DNA of 64,000 nucleotides from AP-15 sp963700195 (GTDB lineage: Bacteria; Pseudomonadota; Alphaproteobacteria; ATCC43930; CGMCC-115725): contig CAVOWQ010000016.1 in NCBI GenBank assembly GCA_963700195.1, positions 29,031 through 93,030 of the forward strand, given 5' to 3'. Below, one piece after another: positions 10,625 through 20,415 of this stretch. The notes beneath the pieces are model-generated. The model saw nothing but the letters and a program-made list of their open reading frames with translations, had not been told where the DNA came from and did no database searches. Numbering within the stretch: the first letter of the stretch is position 1; each line of letters opens with the position of its first letter. The translations under genes and the position numbers were made by a program.

Positions 10625-11139
10625 GCGGTTCCTCGGCGCAATCCGGCGCGCTCCGGGGCTCTGCGCGATTGCAGAAACGCCGCGAGGCAGCAGCCCATCA
10701 TGATCAGGGACGCAAGCAGGTTCCAGCCGGCGAGCGAGATGCCCCACAGCGACCATGCCGGCTCGTCACAGCGCACCGGCTGCTGGTGCAGGATTTGCGC
10801 CTTCAAGGCCTCGAGCGTATCGGCCGCGGTGGCGGCTCCGCTGCAAGCGGTCGGGCCCGCGAACCAATGCTGCTCGACCCCGACATGATAGAAGGCGAGC
10901 CCGCTGCTCACGACAAAGACCGCGGCGAGGAGCAGCGCCACCCAGGGCAAGGCCGGACGGCTGCCGACCATCGTCGCGACAAACGAGATCACGATCGCGA
11001 CCCCCCACGGCCAGCGCTGCAACAGGCACAGCTCGCAAGGGGCAAGCCCGCCCCAATACTGCGACACCAGCGCTCCGCCGAGCACAACGGCGCTCGCCCC
11101 CAGGACAAACGCGGTAAACGCGCGGGTGGGTTCGATCAT
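10621..11139 (-). CDS. dsbB: Disulfide bond formation protein DsbB
   Basis: Inner-membrane quinone reductase that reoxidises DsbA, passing electrons to ubiquinone. About 172 residues from ATG 11139 (MIEPTRAFTAF). Four hydrophobic segments are visible. The first Cys pair is in APCELCLLQRWPW (CxxC), and the second pair is GPTACSGA and PVRCDEPAWSL, as in the family. It begins 4 bases after the upstream gene and overlaps coq7 by ATGA. The pairing with a ubiquinone biosynthesis gene fits its electron acceptor. Confidence 0.88.
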   Translation of the reverse strand: MIEPTRAFTAFVLGASAVVLGGALVSQYWGGLAPCELCLLQRWPWGVAIVISFVATMVGSRPALPWVALLLAAVFVVSSGLAFYHVGVEQHWFAGPTACSGAATAADTLEALKAQILHQQPVRCDEPAWSLWGISLAGWNLLASLIMMGCCLAAFLQSRRAPERAGLRRGTA

Positions 11140-11143
11140 GCCT

Positions 11144-11722
11144 TCATAGATAGCGCAGCACGAGGAACCCGCCAACGAGGGCCAGCGCGAAGGCGCTGGT
11201 CACCAGCATCAGGCGGCGCTCGATGAACTCACGGACCGGGTCGCCAAACCACCAGAGAAGGCCCGCCAGCAGGAAAAACCTGATGCTGCGCGAGACGAGC
11301 GCGGCCAGAGCGAAGGCGAGCAGGTCGAACTGCGCGACGCCGCTCGCGATCGTGACGAGCTTGAAGGGGATCGGCGTCAGCCCCTTCAAAATGATGATCC
11401 AGGCGCCCCAATGGGCGAAGGCGGCCTTCAACGCCTCGTACTTGTCCATCGCATGGTAGAATTCGAGCACCGGCCGGCCGACCGCGTCGAACAGGAAATA
11501 GCCGATCGCGTAGCCGACAAAGCCGCCGGCCACCGAGGCGAGCGTACAGACCCCCGCGATCAACCAGGCCCGGCGCGGCTGCGCGAGGATCATCGGGATC
11601 AGCAGGATGTCGGGCGGCAGCGGAAAGAACGAGCTCTCGGCGAACGAGATGGCCGCCATCACCCACATCGCGTGGCGGCTGGCGGCCAGGGCGAGCGCCC
11701 GGGAATAAAGACGGTCGAGCAT
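11144..11722 (-). CDS. YqaA/DedA-family membrane protein
   Basis: The protein has 192 residues with SNARE-associated (DedA-type) features: FAESSFFPLPPDILLIPM near the N-terminus, GGFVGYAIGYFLFDAVG, and ILKGLTPIPFKLVTIASG. Members are thought to act in lipid or phospholipid transport and membrane homeostasis; this subgroup (YqaA-like) lacks a proven activity. First gene of the minus operon with dsbB and coq7, separated from dsbB by 4 bases. Confidence 0.8.
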   Translation of the reverse strand: MLDRLYSRALALAASRHAMWVMAAISFAESSFFPLPPDILLIPMILAQPRRAWLIAGVCTLASVAGGFVGYAIGYFLFDAVGRPVLEFYHAMDKYEALKAAFAHWGAWIIILKGLTPIPFKLVTIASGVAQFDLLAFALAALVSRSIRFFLLAGLLWWFGDPVREFIERRLMLVTSAFALALVGGFLVLRYL

Positions 11723-11782
11723 TGTTTAAAAGCGAACGGCCGGTATCAGGAACCGACAGTCGCCGCAGGGATGGCAATCCCT

Positions 11783-12328
11783 TCATATAATTCGGCCATC
11801 GAGATCCGAAGGTCGACCGTGGTTAAGAATGAGAGTCGCTTCGGCGCCGCGAACGAGCTGGATGCCCCAATGGTCGTTCTCCCGTCTGTAAAGCTCGGCA
11901 TGATGGCTATCGGCATCGATGAGCATGATCTCGCGGACGCTCTCCATGGTTTGATAGGCCGGAAGCTTTAAGCGGCGATCGGTTCGCTCGGTGCTCGGCG
12001 ACAAGATCTCGACAATCAGGATCGGGTCCACCATCGCCTGCCGGCCGGGCTCGTTGGGCTCGCAAGTGACGGCAATATCGGGGACATAATACGAATTGGC
12101 ACGATCGGGGCGCACCACTCCGGGCTCGATCTGGGCATTGCACGGCCGCCGGCCTGCGAGGGCCGCATCGATCCGGGAAACGAGCCGCACCGCGAGAATG
12201 CGATGCGCCTCTGCCGGCGGCGCCATTGCGACGGGAAAGCCGTCGATCAGCTCGTAGCGCGTGTCGGTCCCGTCGTCCCAACGGAGGAACTCCTCGAGGG
12301 TCATACGTCTGATTGCCGGCTCGGCCAT
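11783..12328 (-). CDS. Uma2-family (PD-(D/E)XK nuclease fold) protein
   Basis: The protein has 181 residues. The start is ATG 12328, with GGAGG a few bases upstream. The Uma2 signature is readable: MTLEEFLRWDDG, YELIDGFPVAMAPP, YYVPDIAVTCE with the first acidic ligand, and ILIVEILSPSTERTDR followed by KLPAYQ with the E-x-S and Lys positions. The domain has a restriction-endonuclease-like fold, often multi-copy in some phyla; its role is unknown. It follows the ABC exporter gene by 27 bases in the same direction. A base insertion at the end of that gene makes the two look fused, which they are not. Confidence 0.8.
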   Translation of the reverse strand: MAEPAIRRMTLEEFLRWDDGTDTRYELIDGFPVAMAPPAEAHRILAVRLVSRIDAALAGRRPCNAQIEPGVVRPDRANSYYVPDIAVTCEPNEPGRQAMVDPILIVEILSPSTERTDRRLKLPAYQTMESVREIMLIDADSHHAELYRRENDHWGIQLVRGAEATLILNHGRPSDLDGRII

Positions 12329-12355
12329 TTCTAACCTCCGCACGTAAATATAGTG

Positions 12356-14219
12356 CTATTCGGCGGCGGCGAGGCCGGACGAGCGGACCGGGTCGAGGAA
12401 CCCACCGGACTGCCGCCGCCACAGGCGCGCGTAGGTGCCGCCGCGCGGCGAGCAATTCGGTGTGGGTGCCTTCCTCGACGATATTGCCTTCGTCGAGCAC
12501 GACGAGGCGGTCGAGGCGCGCGATCGTCGACAGCCGGTGCGCGATCGCGATGACCGTGCGGCCCTTCATCAGCCCGTCGAGCTGTTCCTGGATCGCCGCC
12601 TCGATCTCCGAATCGAGCGCCGAGGTGGCCTCGTCGAGCACCAGGATCGGCGCGTCCTTGAGGATCACCCGAGCGAGCGCGATGCGCTGGCGCTGGCCGC
12701 CCGACAGCTTGACGCCGCGCTCGCCGACATGCGCGTCGAAACCGCGGCGTCCGTACCAGTCTTCGAGCCCCTCGATGAATTCGAGAGCATGCGCCTGGGC
12801 TGCGGCGCGGCGCACCTCCCACTCGCTCGCTTGCGGCCGGCCGTAGCGGATATTGTCGCGGATCGAACGGTGCAAGAGTGACGTGTCCTGCGTCACCATC
12901 GCGATCTGGGCGCGCAGGCTTTCCTGTGTCACCGTCGCGATGTCTTGCCCGTCGATCAGGATCCGGCCGCGTTCGAGGTCGTAGAAGCGCAGCAGAAGGT
13001 TGACGAGGGTCGATTTGCCGGCGCCCGAGGGTCCGACCAGACCGACCCGCTCGCCGGGCGCGACGGCGAGGTCGATGCCATGCAGGACGCCTCTTGCCGT
13101 GCCATAGCCGAAGCGTACGCCTTCGAACCGCACCGCCCCGCGCTCGACCTGCAACGCGACCGCATCAGGCCGGTCCGGAAGCTGGCGCGGCACGGCGATC
13201 GAGCGCATGCCCTCCTGCACGACGCCGATATTCTCGAAGATTGTCGTCACGTTCTGCGCCACCCAGCCGGCGATTGCTGAGATGTGCCAGGTCAGCGGCA
13301 ACGCCATCGCGACGGTGCCGACCGGGATGCGCCCGTCATTCCATAACCAGATCGCGATGACGCCGGTCCCGACGACAAGCATCGCGTTCAAGCTGGCGAG
13401 GGATAGCCCGAGCGTCGTCGTCAGCCGCAGCTGCGCGCGGAAGGCATCGGTCATATCGTCCATCGCCGCACGCACGAATTCGTCCTCGTCGTGCGGCCGG
13501 GCGAACAATTTGACGGTCTGAATATTCGTGTAGCTGTCGACGACACGGCCGGTCAGCGCCGAACGCGTCTCGGACATCCGCCGCGAGCGTGTGCGCAGCC
13601 GCGGCACAAAATAGCGCAGCAGCGCCGCGTAGCCGCCGAACCAGAGCAGCACCGGGATCGTCAATCGGACGTCGTTCGACGCCATCAGCGCTATCGCGCC
13701 GCCGCCATAGACGAAGATGTACCAGACCGCGTTGGTGGCCGAGACGACGCTCTCGCGCAAGGACGGCCCGGTCTGCATGACACGCTGCGCGATGCGGCCG
13801 GCAAAATCGTTCTGGAAAAACGCCCAGCTCTGCCGCACGACGTGCCAATGGCTCTGCCACCGTATCAGGTTGGAGAAGCCGGGGATGATCCCCTGGTTAG
13901 TGATCAAATTCTGCAGCAGCAGCGCCGCCGGCCGCGCCACCAGCAGGACGAACGCCATGCCGATGAGCTGCGGCCAATTATCGTGCAGCAATGATCCCGG
14001 CGCGTGGCCAGAGACCAAAGTCACCACGCGGCCGATGAAGACCGGTATCGTCGTGTCGAGAATCGCCACGATAAAGCCGGCGACGAAGAGGGCGGCAACC
14101 AGGTGCCGCGCCTGCCGGGCATAATGCCAGTAAAACGCCCCGAGCCCGGCCGGCGGCGCCGTCCCGGTCGGGACCGCAGTAGGCTCTAAAAGGCTTTCGA
14201 AAAACCGGAAGACGTGCAT
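12356..14219 (-). CDS. ABC exporter, fused membrane and ATPase domains (one frameshift near the end)
   Basis: About 620 residues, half-transporter of the MsbA/multidrug type. An N-terminal six-helix domain (from MHVFRFFESLLEP; coupling region VMQTGPSLRESV) is followed by the ATPase: Walker A GPSGAGKST, signature LSGGQRQRIALAR, Walker B LVLDEATSALDSE and IAHRLSTIARLD. One extra C at about 12447 shifts the frame; removing it restores GGTYARLWRRQSGG and the stop at 12356, and total length is 3n+1. Substrate is unknown. No partner subunit is adjacent, so it probably works as a homodimer. Confidence 0.85.
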
Positions 14220-14769
14220 GACTGTGACGATTATCCCCACACTATGACGGCGCGCCGCGGTAGGTCTGCCGAAGACATACCGTTGTAACCGCGATTCCTG
14301 TTGCCGGTGGAAAGCGGCGCACACCGCAAGTGTATCGCGGTTTCATCCGATTTTCACGAGTTACACCGCCGCTTCGGCCGATCGAGGTGCGCAACCGCCC
14401 GCGCTGCCGCCCGGGCCATCCCGAAAAGCGGGATTCGCAGGCTTTGTCGCAGACGGTTCCGCGGCAGGCGAGCACGGGGCCGGGCGATTTCGGGGCAAAT
14501 GCAACCCCCTCAGAATGGGAACGCCCTATCAACCGCACCCGGCTGCTGCGGTTCCGCGGTCACCTTGCTGTCCCGATCCGGCGCGATCGGTCGGGATACT
14601 ACAATTGCATCGAAATCGAGAAATGGTACTTGCCTAAATTTTTATTTTCTTATAGTTCCGAGTAGGTTCTTGCGGCCGCGTAATATGAACGCGGTTAATT
14701 TTGGTTAATCTTAACGTTTCTGTCGGAAGTTCTGTGAAAAGCACCTTCGGACTGCGGGCACGGTGACAA
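14220..14769. other. Non-coding gap, 550 bases
   Basis: No convincing gene, tRNA or terminator is seen. Open frames here lack family similarity and consistent codon use. The last 130 bases (about 14630-14760) are A+T-rich compared with the surroundings and could hold the promoter of the small J-domain gene. Confidence 0.5.
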
Positions 14770-14970
14770 TTGCTCCCGGATGATGCTGTGGCGCTGTTCC
14801 AGCGGCTCGGGATCGACGTCCGGTCGATCTCCGCCAAGGAGTTCACCGCCGCCTATTTTGTGCTGGCCAAGCGTTACCACCCCGACCGCGGCAATCAGCA
14901 AACCCATGAGCTGATGGCCAACATCAACGCCGCCCGGACGGCCATTTTGAAGTGCCGCCGAGTGGGTTGA
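14770..14970 (+). CDS. Short J-domain protein
   Basis: About 66 residues, ending in a J-domain core: EFTAAYFVLAKRYHPDRG with the HPD triad that stimulates DnaK ATPase, then a helix ELMANINAARTAIL. The first residues (DAVALFQRLGIDV) match the start of a compact J-domain. No ATG fits; TTG 14770 or GTG 14788 must be used, so the start is uncertain. It may be a small DnaK co-chaperone or the remnant of a longer DnaJ-like gene. Confidence 0.6.
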   Translation: MLPDDAVALFQRLGIDVRSISAKEFTAAYFVLAKRYHPDRGNQQTHELMANINAARTAILKCRRVG

Positions 14971-15135
14971 GCCTTGCCGTCAAACCGCTGACGAACGGAA
15001 GGCAAGATATGCCAGCTTCCTCATCGAGTCGCGTTCAGAGATAAGATAAGCCCAGACCCCAAGATGGCGACGAGGGCGCCAAGGGCGACACTAGTGTTCA
15101 GAGTCGTTCACACAATTCACCCGGCGATGAAAGCA

Positions 15136-15182
15136 CGGCGAAAGCCGGTGCCCACGGCAGAAGTGGACCCCGGCTTTCGCCG
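15136..15182. repeat. Intergenic hairpin element
   Basis: A perfect 13-bp inverted repeat, CGGCGAAAGCCGG (15136-15148) and CCGGCTTTCGCCG (15170-15182), with a 21-base loop holding CCCACGGCAGAAGTGGACC. Elements of this look are dispersed extragenic repeats. It lies downstream of the oxaloacetate-decarboxylase-like gene and could also act as a 3' end. The 14971-15260 gap holds nothing else recognisable. Confidence 0.75.
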
Positions 15183-15260
15183 GGAAAGCGAGGAGGGGGA
15201 TCTGCTGAATCATCTGAATGGTTCTGAGCACTAGAAGGGGTCTCGGGAATAGAGAGAGGC

Positions 15261-16121
15261 CTACCCGCCGAGAAAGTTCTTCGTCCAACCCTTGTAGTCG
15301 GCGTCCCGGGTCGCTTTCGCCATGAACTCGGGAGATGGCACGCCCTTCAGATCCGCGGGCTTAACGCCGTCGCGCAGGGCCTTCAAAGTATCGTGGACTG
15401 CCTGCGCCGCCGCCATGATCGGCTGATGGCCTTGCAACGCGACGCGCGCCCGTCGGCTGGCCAGATAATCGAGATCGGACAACTCCGGCGCGCCGCCGCC
15501 AATGATGATCGGGATGTCGATCGCCGCCGCCGCGGCATCGAGCTGCGCGCGGTCCTTGATGCCGACAAAGAAGAATGCGTCGACGCCGGCCGCGGCGTAG
15601 GCCTTGGCGCGGGCGAGAGCGTCTTCGGTGCTGGTCGACCCCATCGCGATGGTTCGCCCGACAATGACCAGATCCGGGTCCTGCCGTGCGGCGAGCGCCG
15701 CGCGCATTCTGCCGACACCTTCCTCGATCGAGGTCAATCCTCGGCCGGCCGGGCCGTAGGGCCGCGGCAGCACGGTGTCCTCGATGGTCAGCGCCGATAC
15801 TCCGGCGGTTTCCAACTCCTGCACCGTGCGCATGACGTTGAGCGCATTGCCGTAGCCGTGATCGGCGTCGACCAGCAGCGGCAGGTCGAAGGCACGGTTG
15901 ATGCGGTAGGCCTGCCCGGCGAATTCGCTCAGGGTGATGAGGATCAGGTCGGGCGCGCCGAGCACCGTCAGCGACGCGGTGGAGCCCGCGAACATGCCAA
16001 CCTCGAAGCCCAGATCCTGGGCGATCCGCGCCGATAGCGGGTCGAACACCGAGGCCGGATGGTAGCAGCGATCCCCTTTGAGGATGGCCCGGAAACGCCG
16101 CCGCCGATCGGTCCAGTTCAT
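15261..16121 (-). CDS. Isocitrate lyase/PEP mutase superfamily, oxaloacetate decarboxylase-like
   Basis: The protein has 286 residues with a TIM-barrel fold. The family cleaves or forms C-C or C-P bonds on 2-oxo acids with Mg2+. Readable motifs are CYHPASVFDPLSARIAQDLG, LLVDADHGYGNALNVMRTV with Mg-binding acids, and ALTIEDTVLPRP. These match the group of bacterial oxaloacetate decarboxylases rather than methylisocitrate lyase, which has a KRCGH loop absent here. AAGGAGAG precedes the ATG. Downstream of the PPOX gene in the same direction but 122 bases away. Confidence 0.75.
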   Translation of the reverse strand: MNWTDRRRRFRAILKGDRCYHPASVFDPLSARIAQDLGFEVGMFAGSTASLTVLGAPDLILITLSEFAGQAYRINRAFDLPLLVDADHGYGNALNVMRTVQELETAGVSALTIEDTVLPRPYGPAGRGLTSIEEGVGRMRAALAARQDPDLVIVGRTIAMGSTSTEDALARAKAYAAAGVDAFFFVGIKDRAQLDAAAAAIDIPIIIGGGAPELSDLDYLASRRARVALQGHQPIMAAAQAVHDTLKALRDGVKPADLKGVPSPEFMAKATRDADYKGWTKNFLGG

Positions 16122-16243
16122 CGCGTTCTCTCCTTCATCGGTTATTCGAGCAGCCTCGACAAGGCATGAGAAGCCGATGAAGAGGATGCCGCAATCGCCG
16201 GAAATGGCAAGTCGTGCGGCGGTCGCCCCGGCCTGCTATGCGC

Positions 16244-16642
16244 TCAGTCCATTCCGGATACCGAGACCGGCTCGATCTCGTACATGACCCGAACCTCGCC
16301 GGGTTGGCGGAAGGGGTAGGTGTCTTTGCCGAGATATTTCTTTGCCAATGAATCGACATGCGCGTCCGCGCCTTGCTCCACGGCCCGTCTGACGCGGCCG
16401 CGTATCTGGATGTAGCGGTAGGGGGTATCGGGATCCATGATCGCCAGCGCGACTGGCGCCCCCGGCCGCAAGGTGCGAGACTTGACCCGGCCTTTGGCCG
16501 TGTTCACGCGGATCACCCGATCGGTGTAATCGAACCATACCGGGGTCACCTGGGGCGATCCGTCGACCATGATCGTGGCCAAATTGGCAAAAGCCTTCTT
16601 TTGCTGCAGCAAGTCGAGGTATTTGTCGGGAATGACTGCCAT
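16244..16642 (-). CDS. PPOX-class flavin/F420-dependent oxidoreductase
   Basis: The protein has 132 residues from ATG 16642 (MAVIPDKYLDLLQ). It has the split-barrel fold of pyridoxamine-phosphate-oxidase-like proteins: ANLATIMVDGSPQVTPVWFDY, VNTAKGRVKSRTLRPGAPVALA, and YRYIQIRGRVRRAVEQGA. Such proteins bind FMN, FAD or F420; the substrate is unknown. Divergent from the MFS transporter across a 185-base gap. Confidence 0.78.
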   Translation of the reverse strand: MAVIPDKYLDLLQQKKAFANLATIMVDGSPQVTPVWFDYTDRVIRVNTAKGRVKSRTLRPGAPVALAIMDPDTPYRYIQIRGRVRRAVEQGADAHVDSLAKKYLGKDTYPFRQPGEVRVMYEIEPVSVSGMD

Positions 16643-16827
16643 TTGGCGCGCTCCTTGTCGCGGGGAAAACGTCTTCATCCAAACGTCTCAGGCGGTAAGC
16701 CGATCCAGCGCCGATCAGCCATGCAACAGAATAGCGGCGCGCGGCGAACCGGGCCGTTGCGATTACCGCCGATTTAGGCTTACTTCGCGCTTCGTTCTCG
16801 TAAGGCCAAAATAGTTTGGTGGAGGAT

Positions 16828-18132
16828 ATGCCTCGAACCGTCGAACAGTCCACGATGCGCAAGGTCTATCTGCGCATTCTGCCCTTTGCGGTCCTGACCT
16901 ACTTCTTCTGCTATCTCGACCGCATCAACGTCGGCTTCGCATCGCTGACGATGAACAAGGATCTCGGTCTCGACCCCGCGTGGTACGGGATGGCGGCCGG
17001 CGCATTCTTTTGGGGCTATGTGCTCTTCGAGGTACCGAGCAACATCATCCTCGAAAAAGTCGGCGCGCGCATCTGGATCGCCCGCATCATGATCACCTGG
17101 GGGATCGTATCGGGTTGCACCGCGTTCGCGACCGGCCCCTACAGCTTCATGGCGATACGCTTCCTGCTCGGCCTCGCCGAGGCAGGGCTGTTTCCCGGCT
17201 TTGTGCTCTATTTCACCTACTGGTTTCCCGACCAGCACCGCGCGCGGATCAATTCCGGCTTTACGCTGGCGCTGCCGATCGCTGTGGCAAGCGGCGCACC
17301 GGTCTCGACCGCGCTGTTGGGGCTCAACGGTCTGTTCGGCCTCAAGGGATGGCAGGTAATGTATATCCTCGAGGCCATCCCGACCGTGCTGATCGGGATT
17401 GCCGTGTTCTTCTACCTGACCGACCGGCCGAGCGAGGCGCACTGGCTCGCCCCCGAGGAGCGCGAGTGGCTGAATGGCAGGATGGTCCACGAGCGACGGC
17501 AAATCGAGGCACATCACGGGGCCGGTTTGTTGCGCGCCTTCTACGACCGGAAGGTGATCATGCTGTCGCTGAACTATATCGGGATCGTCACCGCCAGCCT
17601 CGGGATGTTGCTGTTCTTGCCGCAAATCATCAAGGAGCTCGGGGTCAGCAATATGCAGGTCGGCTGGATTACGATGATCCCCTACATCGCCGGTGCGATC
17701 AGCATGGTGTTCTGCGGGTGGCTGTCGGACCGCATCGGCGACCGGCGATGGAGCCTGTTCACGACTTGCGTCATCTCGACGATCGGGCTGATCATCGCCG
17801 GGCTGACAATCGGGACATGGTGGGCGATGGTCGGCGTCACGATCGCCTCGATAGGGTTCTATGGCACCAAGGGGCCGTTCTGGTCGATGCCGACGATGTT
17901 CCTCACAGGCGGCGCGGCCGCCGCAGGGATCGCGTGGATCAACTCTCTCGGCAACCTGGGCGGCTTCTTCGGCCCGACGCTCGTCGGCTGGGCCAAGAAC
18001 TTGACCGGCAGCTTCGCCGGCGGGCTCTATGCCCTCGCCCTATGCACTGTGGCGTCGGCCTTGATCTCGCTGTTCTGGCTGCACATCCCGCGCCGCGTCG
18101 TTCCCGGCGAGATGGCAGTCCCGGCCGAGTAG
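16828..18132 (+). CDS. MFS transporter, anion:cation symporter (ACS/phthalate-type) family
   Basis: The protein has 434 residues with twelve predicted membrane helices. The N-terminal hallmark YLDRINVGFASLTMNKDLGL and FFWGYVLFEVPSNIILEKVG, and the inter-domain loop, are typical of the ACS family, which imports organic anions such as phthalates, glucarate or tartrate. ATG 16828 is preceded by GGAGG. Monocistronic on the plus strand, divergent from the PPOX gene. The substrate cannot be fixed; the nearby oxaloacetate-decarboxylase-like enzyme suggests a carboxylic acid (inference). Confidence 0.85.
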   Translation: MPRTVEQSTMRKVYLRILPFAVLTYFFCYLDRINVGFASLTMNKDLGLDPAWYGMAAGAFFWGYVLFEVPSNIILEKVGARIWIARIMITWGIVSGCTAFATGPYSFMAIRFLLGLAEAGLFPGFVLYFTYWFPDQHRARINSGFTLALPIAVASGAPVSTALLGLNGLFGLKGWQVMYILEAIPTVLIGIAVFFYLTDRPSEAHWLAPEEREWLNGRMVHERRQIEAHHGAGLLRAFYDRKVIMLSLNYIGIVTASLGMLLFLPQIIKELGVSNMQVGWITMIPYIAGAISMVFCGWLSDRIGDRRWSLFTTCVISTIGLIIAGLTIGTWWAMVGVTIASIGFYGTKGPFWSMPTMFLTGGAAAAGIAWINSLGNLGGFFGPTLVGWAKNLTGSFAGGLYALALCTVASALISLFWLHIPRRVVPGEMAVPAE

Positions 18133-18157
18133 AACTCCTCCGCATGCCCCGCGCCTG

Positions 18158-19301
18158 TCATCCGGTTACGGAAGGCGTTCCGGCGACCCAGGTGACGAAT
18201 ACCTCGACCGTGTCGGGGTGGAGCGCCACCAGGTCGGCGCGGTAGCCGGGGGCGAGGCGCCCGAGCCAGCCGCCGATGCCCAGGAAGGCCGCGGGCGCTG
18301 TGGTGGCGAGCGGCAATGTCTCGGCGAGCGGCAGATCGAGCATGCGCACGCAGTGTCGCACTGCGCTCGCCATATCGAGGACAGAACCGGCGAGCGTGCC
18401 GTCCGCTGTTGTGCACCTCCCGTCGCGAACGGTGATCCGCTGACCGTATAGCCGGAAGCTCGTAGAGCTGCCGCCGACCGGCGGCATCGCGTCCGTCACC
18501 AGCATCGCCTTGCGCGGCGCCGCGCAGCGCCAGCCGGAGCATCGCGGGAGCGACATGCTCGCCATCGACAATCATGCCGAACCACGCGCCGGGCTCCTCG
18601 ATCGCGGCCGCGATCGGTCCCGGTTCGCGGCTCGCCAATGGGCGCATGGCGTTGAAGAGATGCGTGAAGCCGGTCAGCCCTTCGGACAGTGCGGCCCGGG
18701 TTTGCGCGTAAGTCGCCATCGAGTGACCGAGCGACACCCGAACCCCGGCACCGGCCAACTGCGCGATGAAGCCCTCTGGCATCTGCTCGGGCGCCAAGGT
18801 GACGAGGGTCACGCCGTGGCGCAGCGGTGCCACCAAATCGAAGTCGCCCGACTCCGGACGGCGGAGCATGCCTCGATCATGGACGCCGGCCTTCTCCGGA
18901 GACAGGAACGGTCCTTCGTAATGAAGCCCGATCACGCTCGGATCGACGGCCGCCATGGCCTCTATCGCCTCGCGGGCTGCCCGCATCTTTTCGGGCGTAT
19001 CGCTGAGCAATGTCGGCAGCATCGCGGTCGTGCCGAACCGCCGATGCGCCGCCGCGACGGCGGCAATTCCGCGCGGGCTCGGGTCGTCGTTGAACAGCAC
19101 GTCGCCGCCGCCGTTCACCTGAGTGTCGATGAACCCCGGCACGAGCCAGGCACCCCGGGGCAGATGATGGCTGGGTATCGCCGGCGGTACCTCGTTCCGG
19201 CTCATGACGGCGCGGATACGCGAAGCTTCGATCACCACCGCGCAATCGTGGCGCAGCATCGCGCCGTCAAAGACGTGGTCGGCGGCGATCGCGAACTCCA
19301 T
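18158..19301 (-). CDS. nagA: N-acetylglucosamine-6-phosphate deacetylase (one frameshift)
   Basis: About 381 residues. It removes the acetyl group from GlcNAc-6-P, feeding glucosamine-6-P into glycolysis or wall synthesis. Metal and active-site segments are present: PGFIDTQVNGGGDVLF, LHYEGPFLSPEKAGVH, SLGHSMATY, FTHLFNAM, and after the break AMLVTDAMPPVGG with the catalytic Asp. A +1 shift at about 18509-18530 separates residues 1-255 from the rest; total length is 3n+1. Divergent from murQ with 60 bases between starts, a natural pairing because MurQ makes GlcNAc-6-P. Confidence 0.88.
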
Positions 19302-19361
19302 ATCGAATTAACACTCAATAGATATTTTGAAGTGCCACGCGCTCCGAGCCGAACCCAACCG

Positions 19362-20270
19362 ATGGAAACCGAACGTCACAGCCCACGCTATAGCGCAATC
19401 GAGACCTGGAGTCCCGGCGACATCCTGGAGGCGATGATCGAGGGCCAGTTCGCCGCGGTCGCCGCCGTGCGCGCCGCTCGTCCGGCGCTGGAAGAGGCTG
19501 CGCTGGCGATCGAGCCGCGGCTGCGGGACGGCGGCCGTCTTGCCTATGCCGGCGCCGGCACCTCCGGACGCCTTGCGGTTCAGGACGGCGCGGAGCTGAT
19601 GCCGACCTTCAGCTGGCCGCAGGAGCGATTGCTGTTGCTGATCGCGGGCGGCAGCGATGCGCTGGTTCAGTCGGTCGAGGGCGCGGAAGACGAGAGCGAA
19701 GAGGCGATCCGGTTGGTGCGGCTCTGTGAAATCGCCCCGCGCGATGTGCTGATCGCCGTCGCCGCGAGCGGGACGACGCCGTTCACCCTCGCCTGCCTGC
19801 GGGAGGCAAAACAGCTCGGCGCCCTGACCATCGCCATCGCCAACAACCGGGATACGCCGTTGCTCGACGAGGCCGAACATCCGATATGGCTCGACACCGG
19901 CCCGGAGCCGATCGCCGGGTCGACCCGCATGAAGGCCGGCACCGCGCAGCGGATTGCACTGAATTTATTGTCGTCGCTGGTGATGATCCGGCTCGGCCGG
20001 GTGTACCGCGGGCTGATGGTCGACCTCAAAGCCGTCAACAAGAAATTGATCCGGCGCAGCGAAAAGATCTTGCTGGAGCTTTCGGGCCGCAGCCGCGCGG
20101 AGGTGCACGACGCGCTCCACCGCGCAGAAGGCAACGTCAAGACCGCGCTCTTGCTGCTCGAAGGCTGCGACCCCGAAGAGGCGGCGAGGGTGCTGGACCG
20201 GTCGGGCGGCCGGCTGCGCGAGGCGAAAGCTCTGATCGAGACCCGCGGCGGCGCAAAGAAGCAGAGCTGA
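19362..20270 (+). CDS. murQ: N-acetylmuramic acid 6-phosphate etherase
   Basis: The protein has 302 residues, the usual length. Cleaves the lactyl ether of MurNAc-6-P to give GlcNAc-6-P and lactate in peptidoglycan recycling. Signatures are LAYAGAGTSGRLAVQDGAEL with the sugar-phosphate site, AVAASGTTPFTLACL (SIS domain), and GSTRMKAGTAQRI. ATG 19362 gives the family-typical METERHSPRY start. The promoter must lie in the short AT-rich gap shared with nagA (19302-19361), suggesting joint control. Confidence 0.92.
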   Translation: METERHSPRYSAIETWSPGDILEAMIEGQFAAVAAVRAARPALEEAALAIEPRLRDGGRLAYAGAGTSGRLAVQDGAELMPTFSWPQERLLLLIAGGSDALVQSVEGAEDESEEAIRLVRLCEIAPRDVLIAVAASGTTPFTLACLREAKQLGALTIAIANNRDTPLLDEAEHPIWLDTGPEPIAGSTRMKAGTAQRIALNLLSSLVMIRLGRVYRGLMVDLKAVNKKLIRRSEKILLELSGRSRAEVHDALHRAEGNVKTALLLLEGCDPEEAARVLDRSGGRLREAKALIETRGGAKKQS

Positions 20271-20277
20271 GCGGACC

Positions 20278-20364
20278 GCCCCCACCCTCCCGGTCACACC
20301 CTGTCTTTCCCCGCCTGCGGGCACACCGCTGGGGAGGGTTGGCGGGGCAGGTTCAGGGTGAGGG
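20278..20364. repeat. Palindromic CCCTCACCC/GGGTGAGGG element, copy 2 (imperfect)
   Basis: GC-rich element just after murQ: CCCCCACCCTCCC near the left end and CAGGGTGAGGGCG at the right end, with inner CCCCGCC / GGCGGGG arms. Same family as 3128-3240. It could form the 3' end of the murQ transcript. Confidence 0.6.
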
Positions 20365-20415
20365 CGAGTGAGCGGGCATCGCCATTGCACGCAAATGCAA
20401 TAGAATGTCCGTGAA

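Noticed and set aside
11907..14324. Apparent ABC transporter fused to a Uma2-like C-terminus in one long open frame
   Set aside because: One extra C at about 12447 moves the ABC frame past its own stop; the Uma2 part is then read out of frame. The true genes end and start at 12356 and 12328.
14301..14708. Two overlapping plus-strand frames of 111-135 codons in the 14.2-14.8 kb gap
   Set aside because: Arginine-rich shadow-like composition, no recognisable motif and no ribosome site.
15091..15288. 65-residue minus-strand frame containing FPAKAGVHFCRGH
   Set aside because: The residues come from an intergenic hairpin repeat (15136-15182); no start signal or family.
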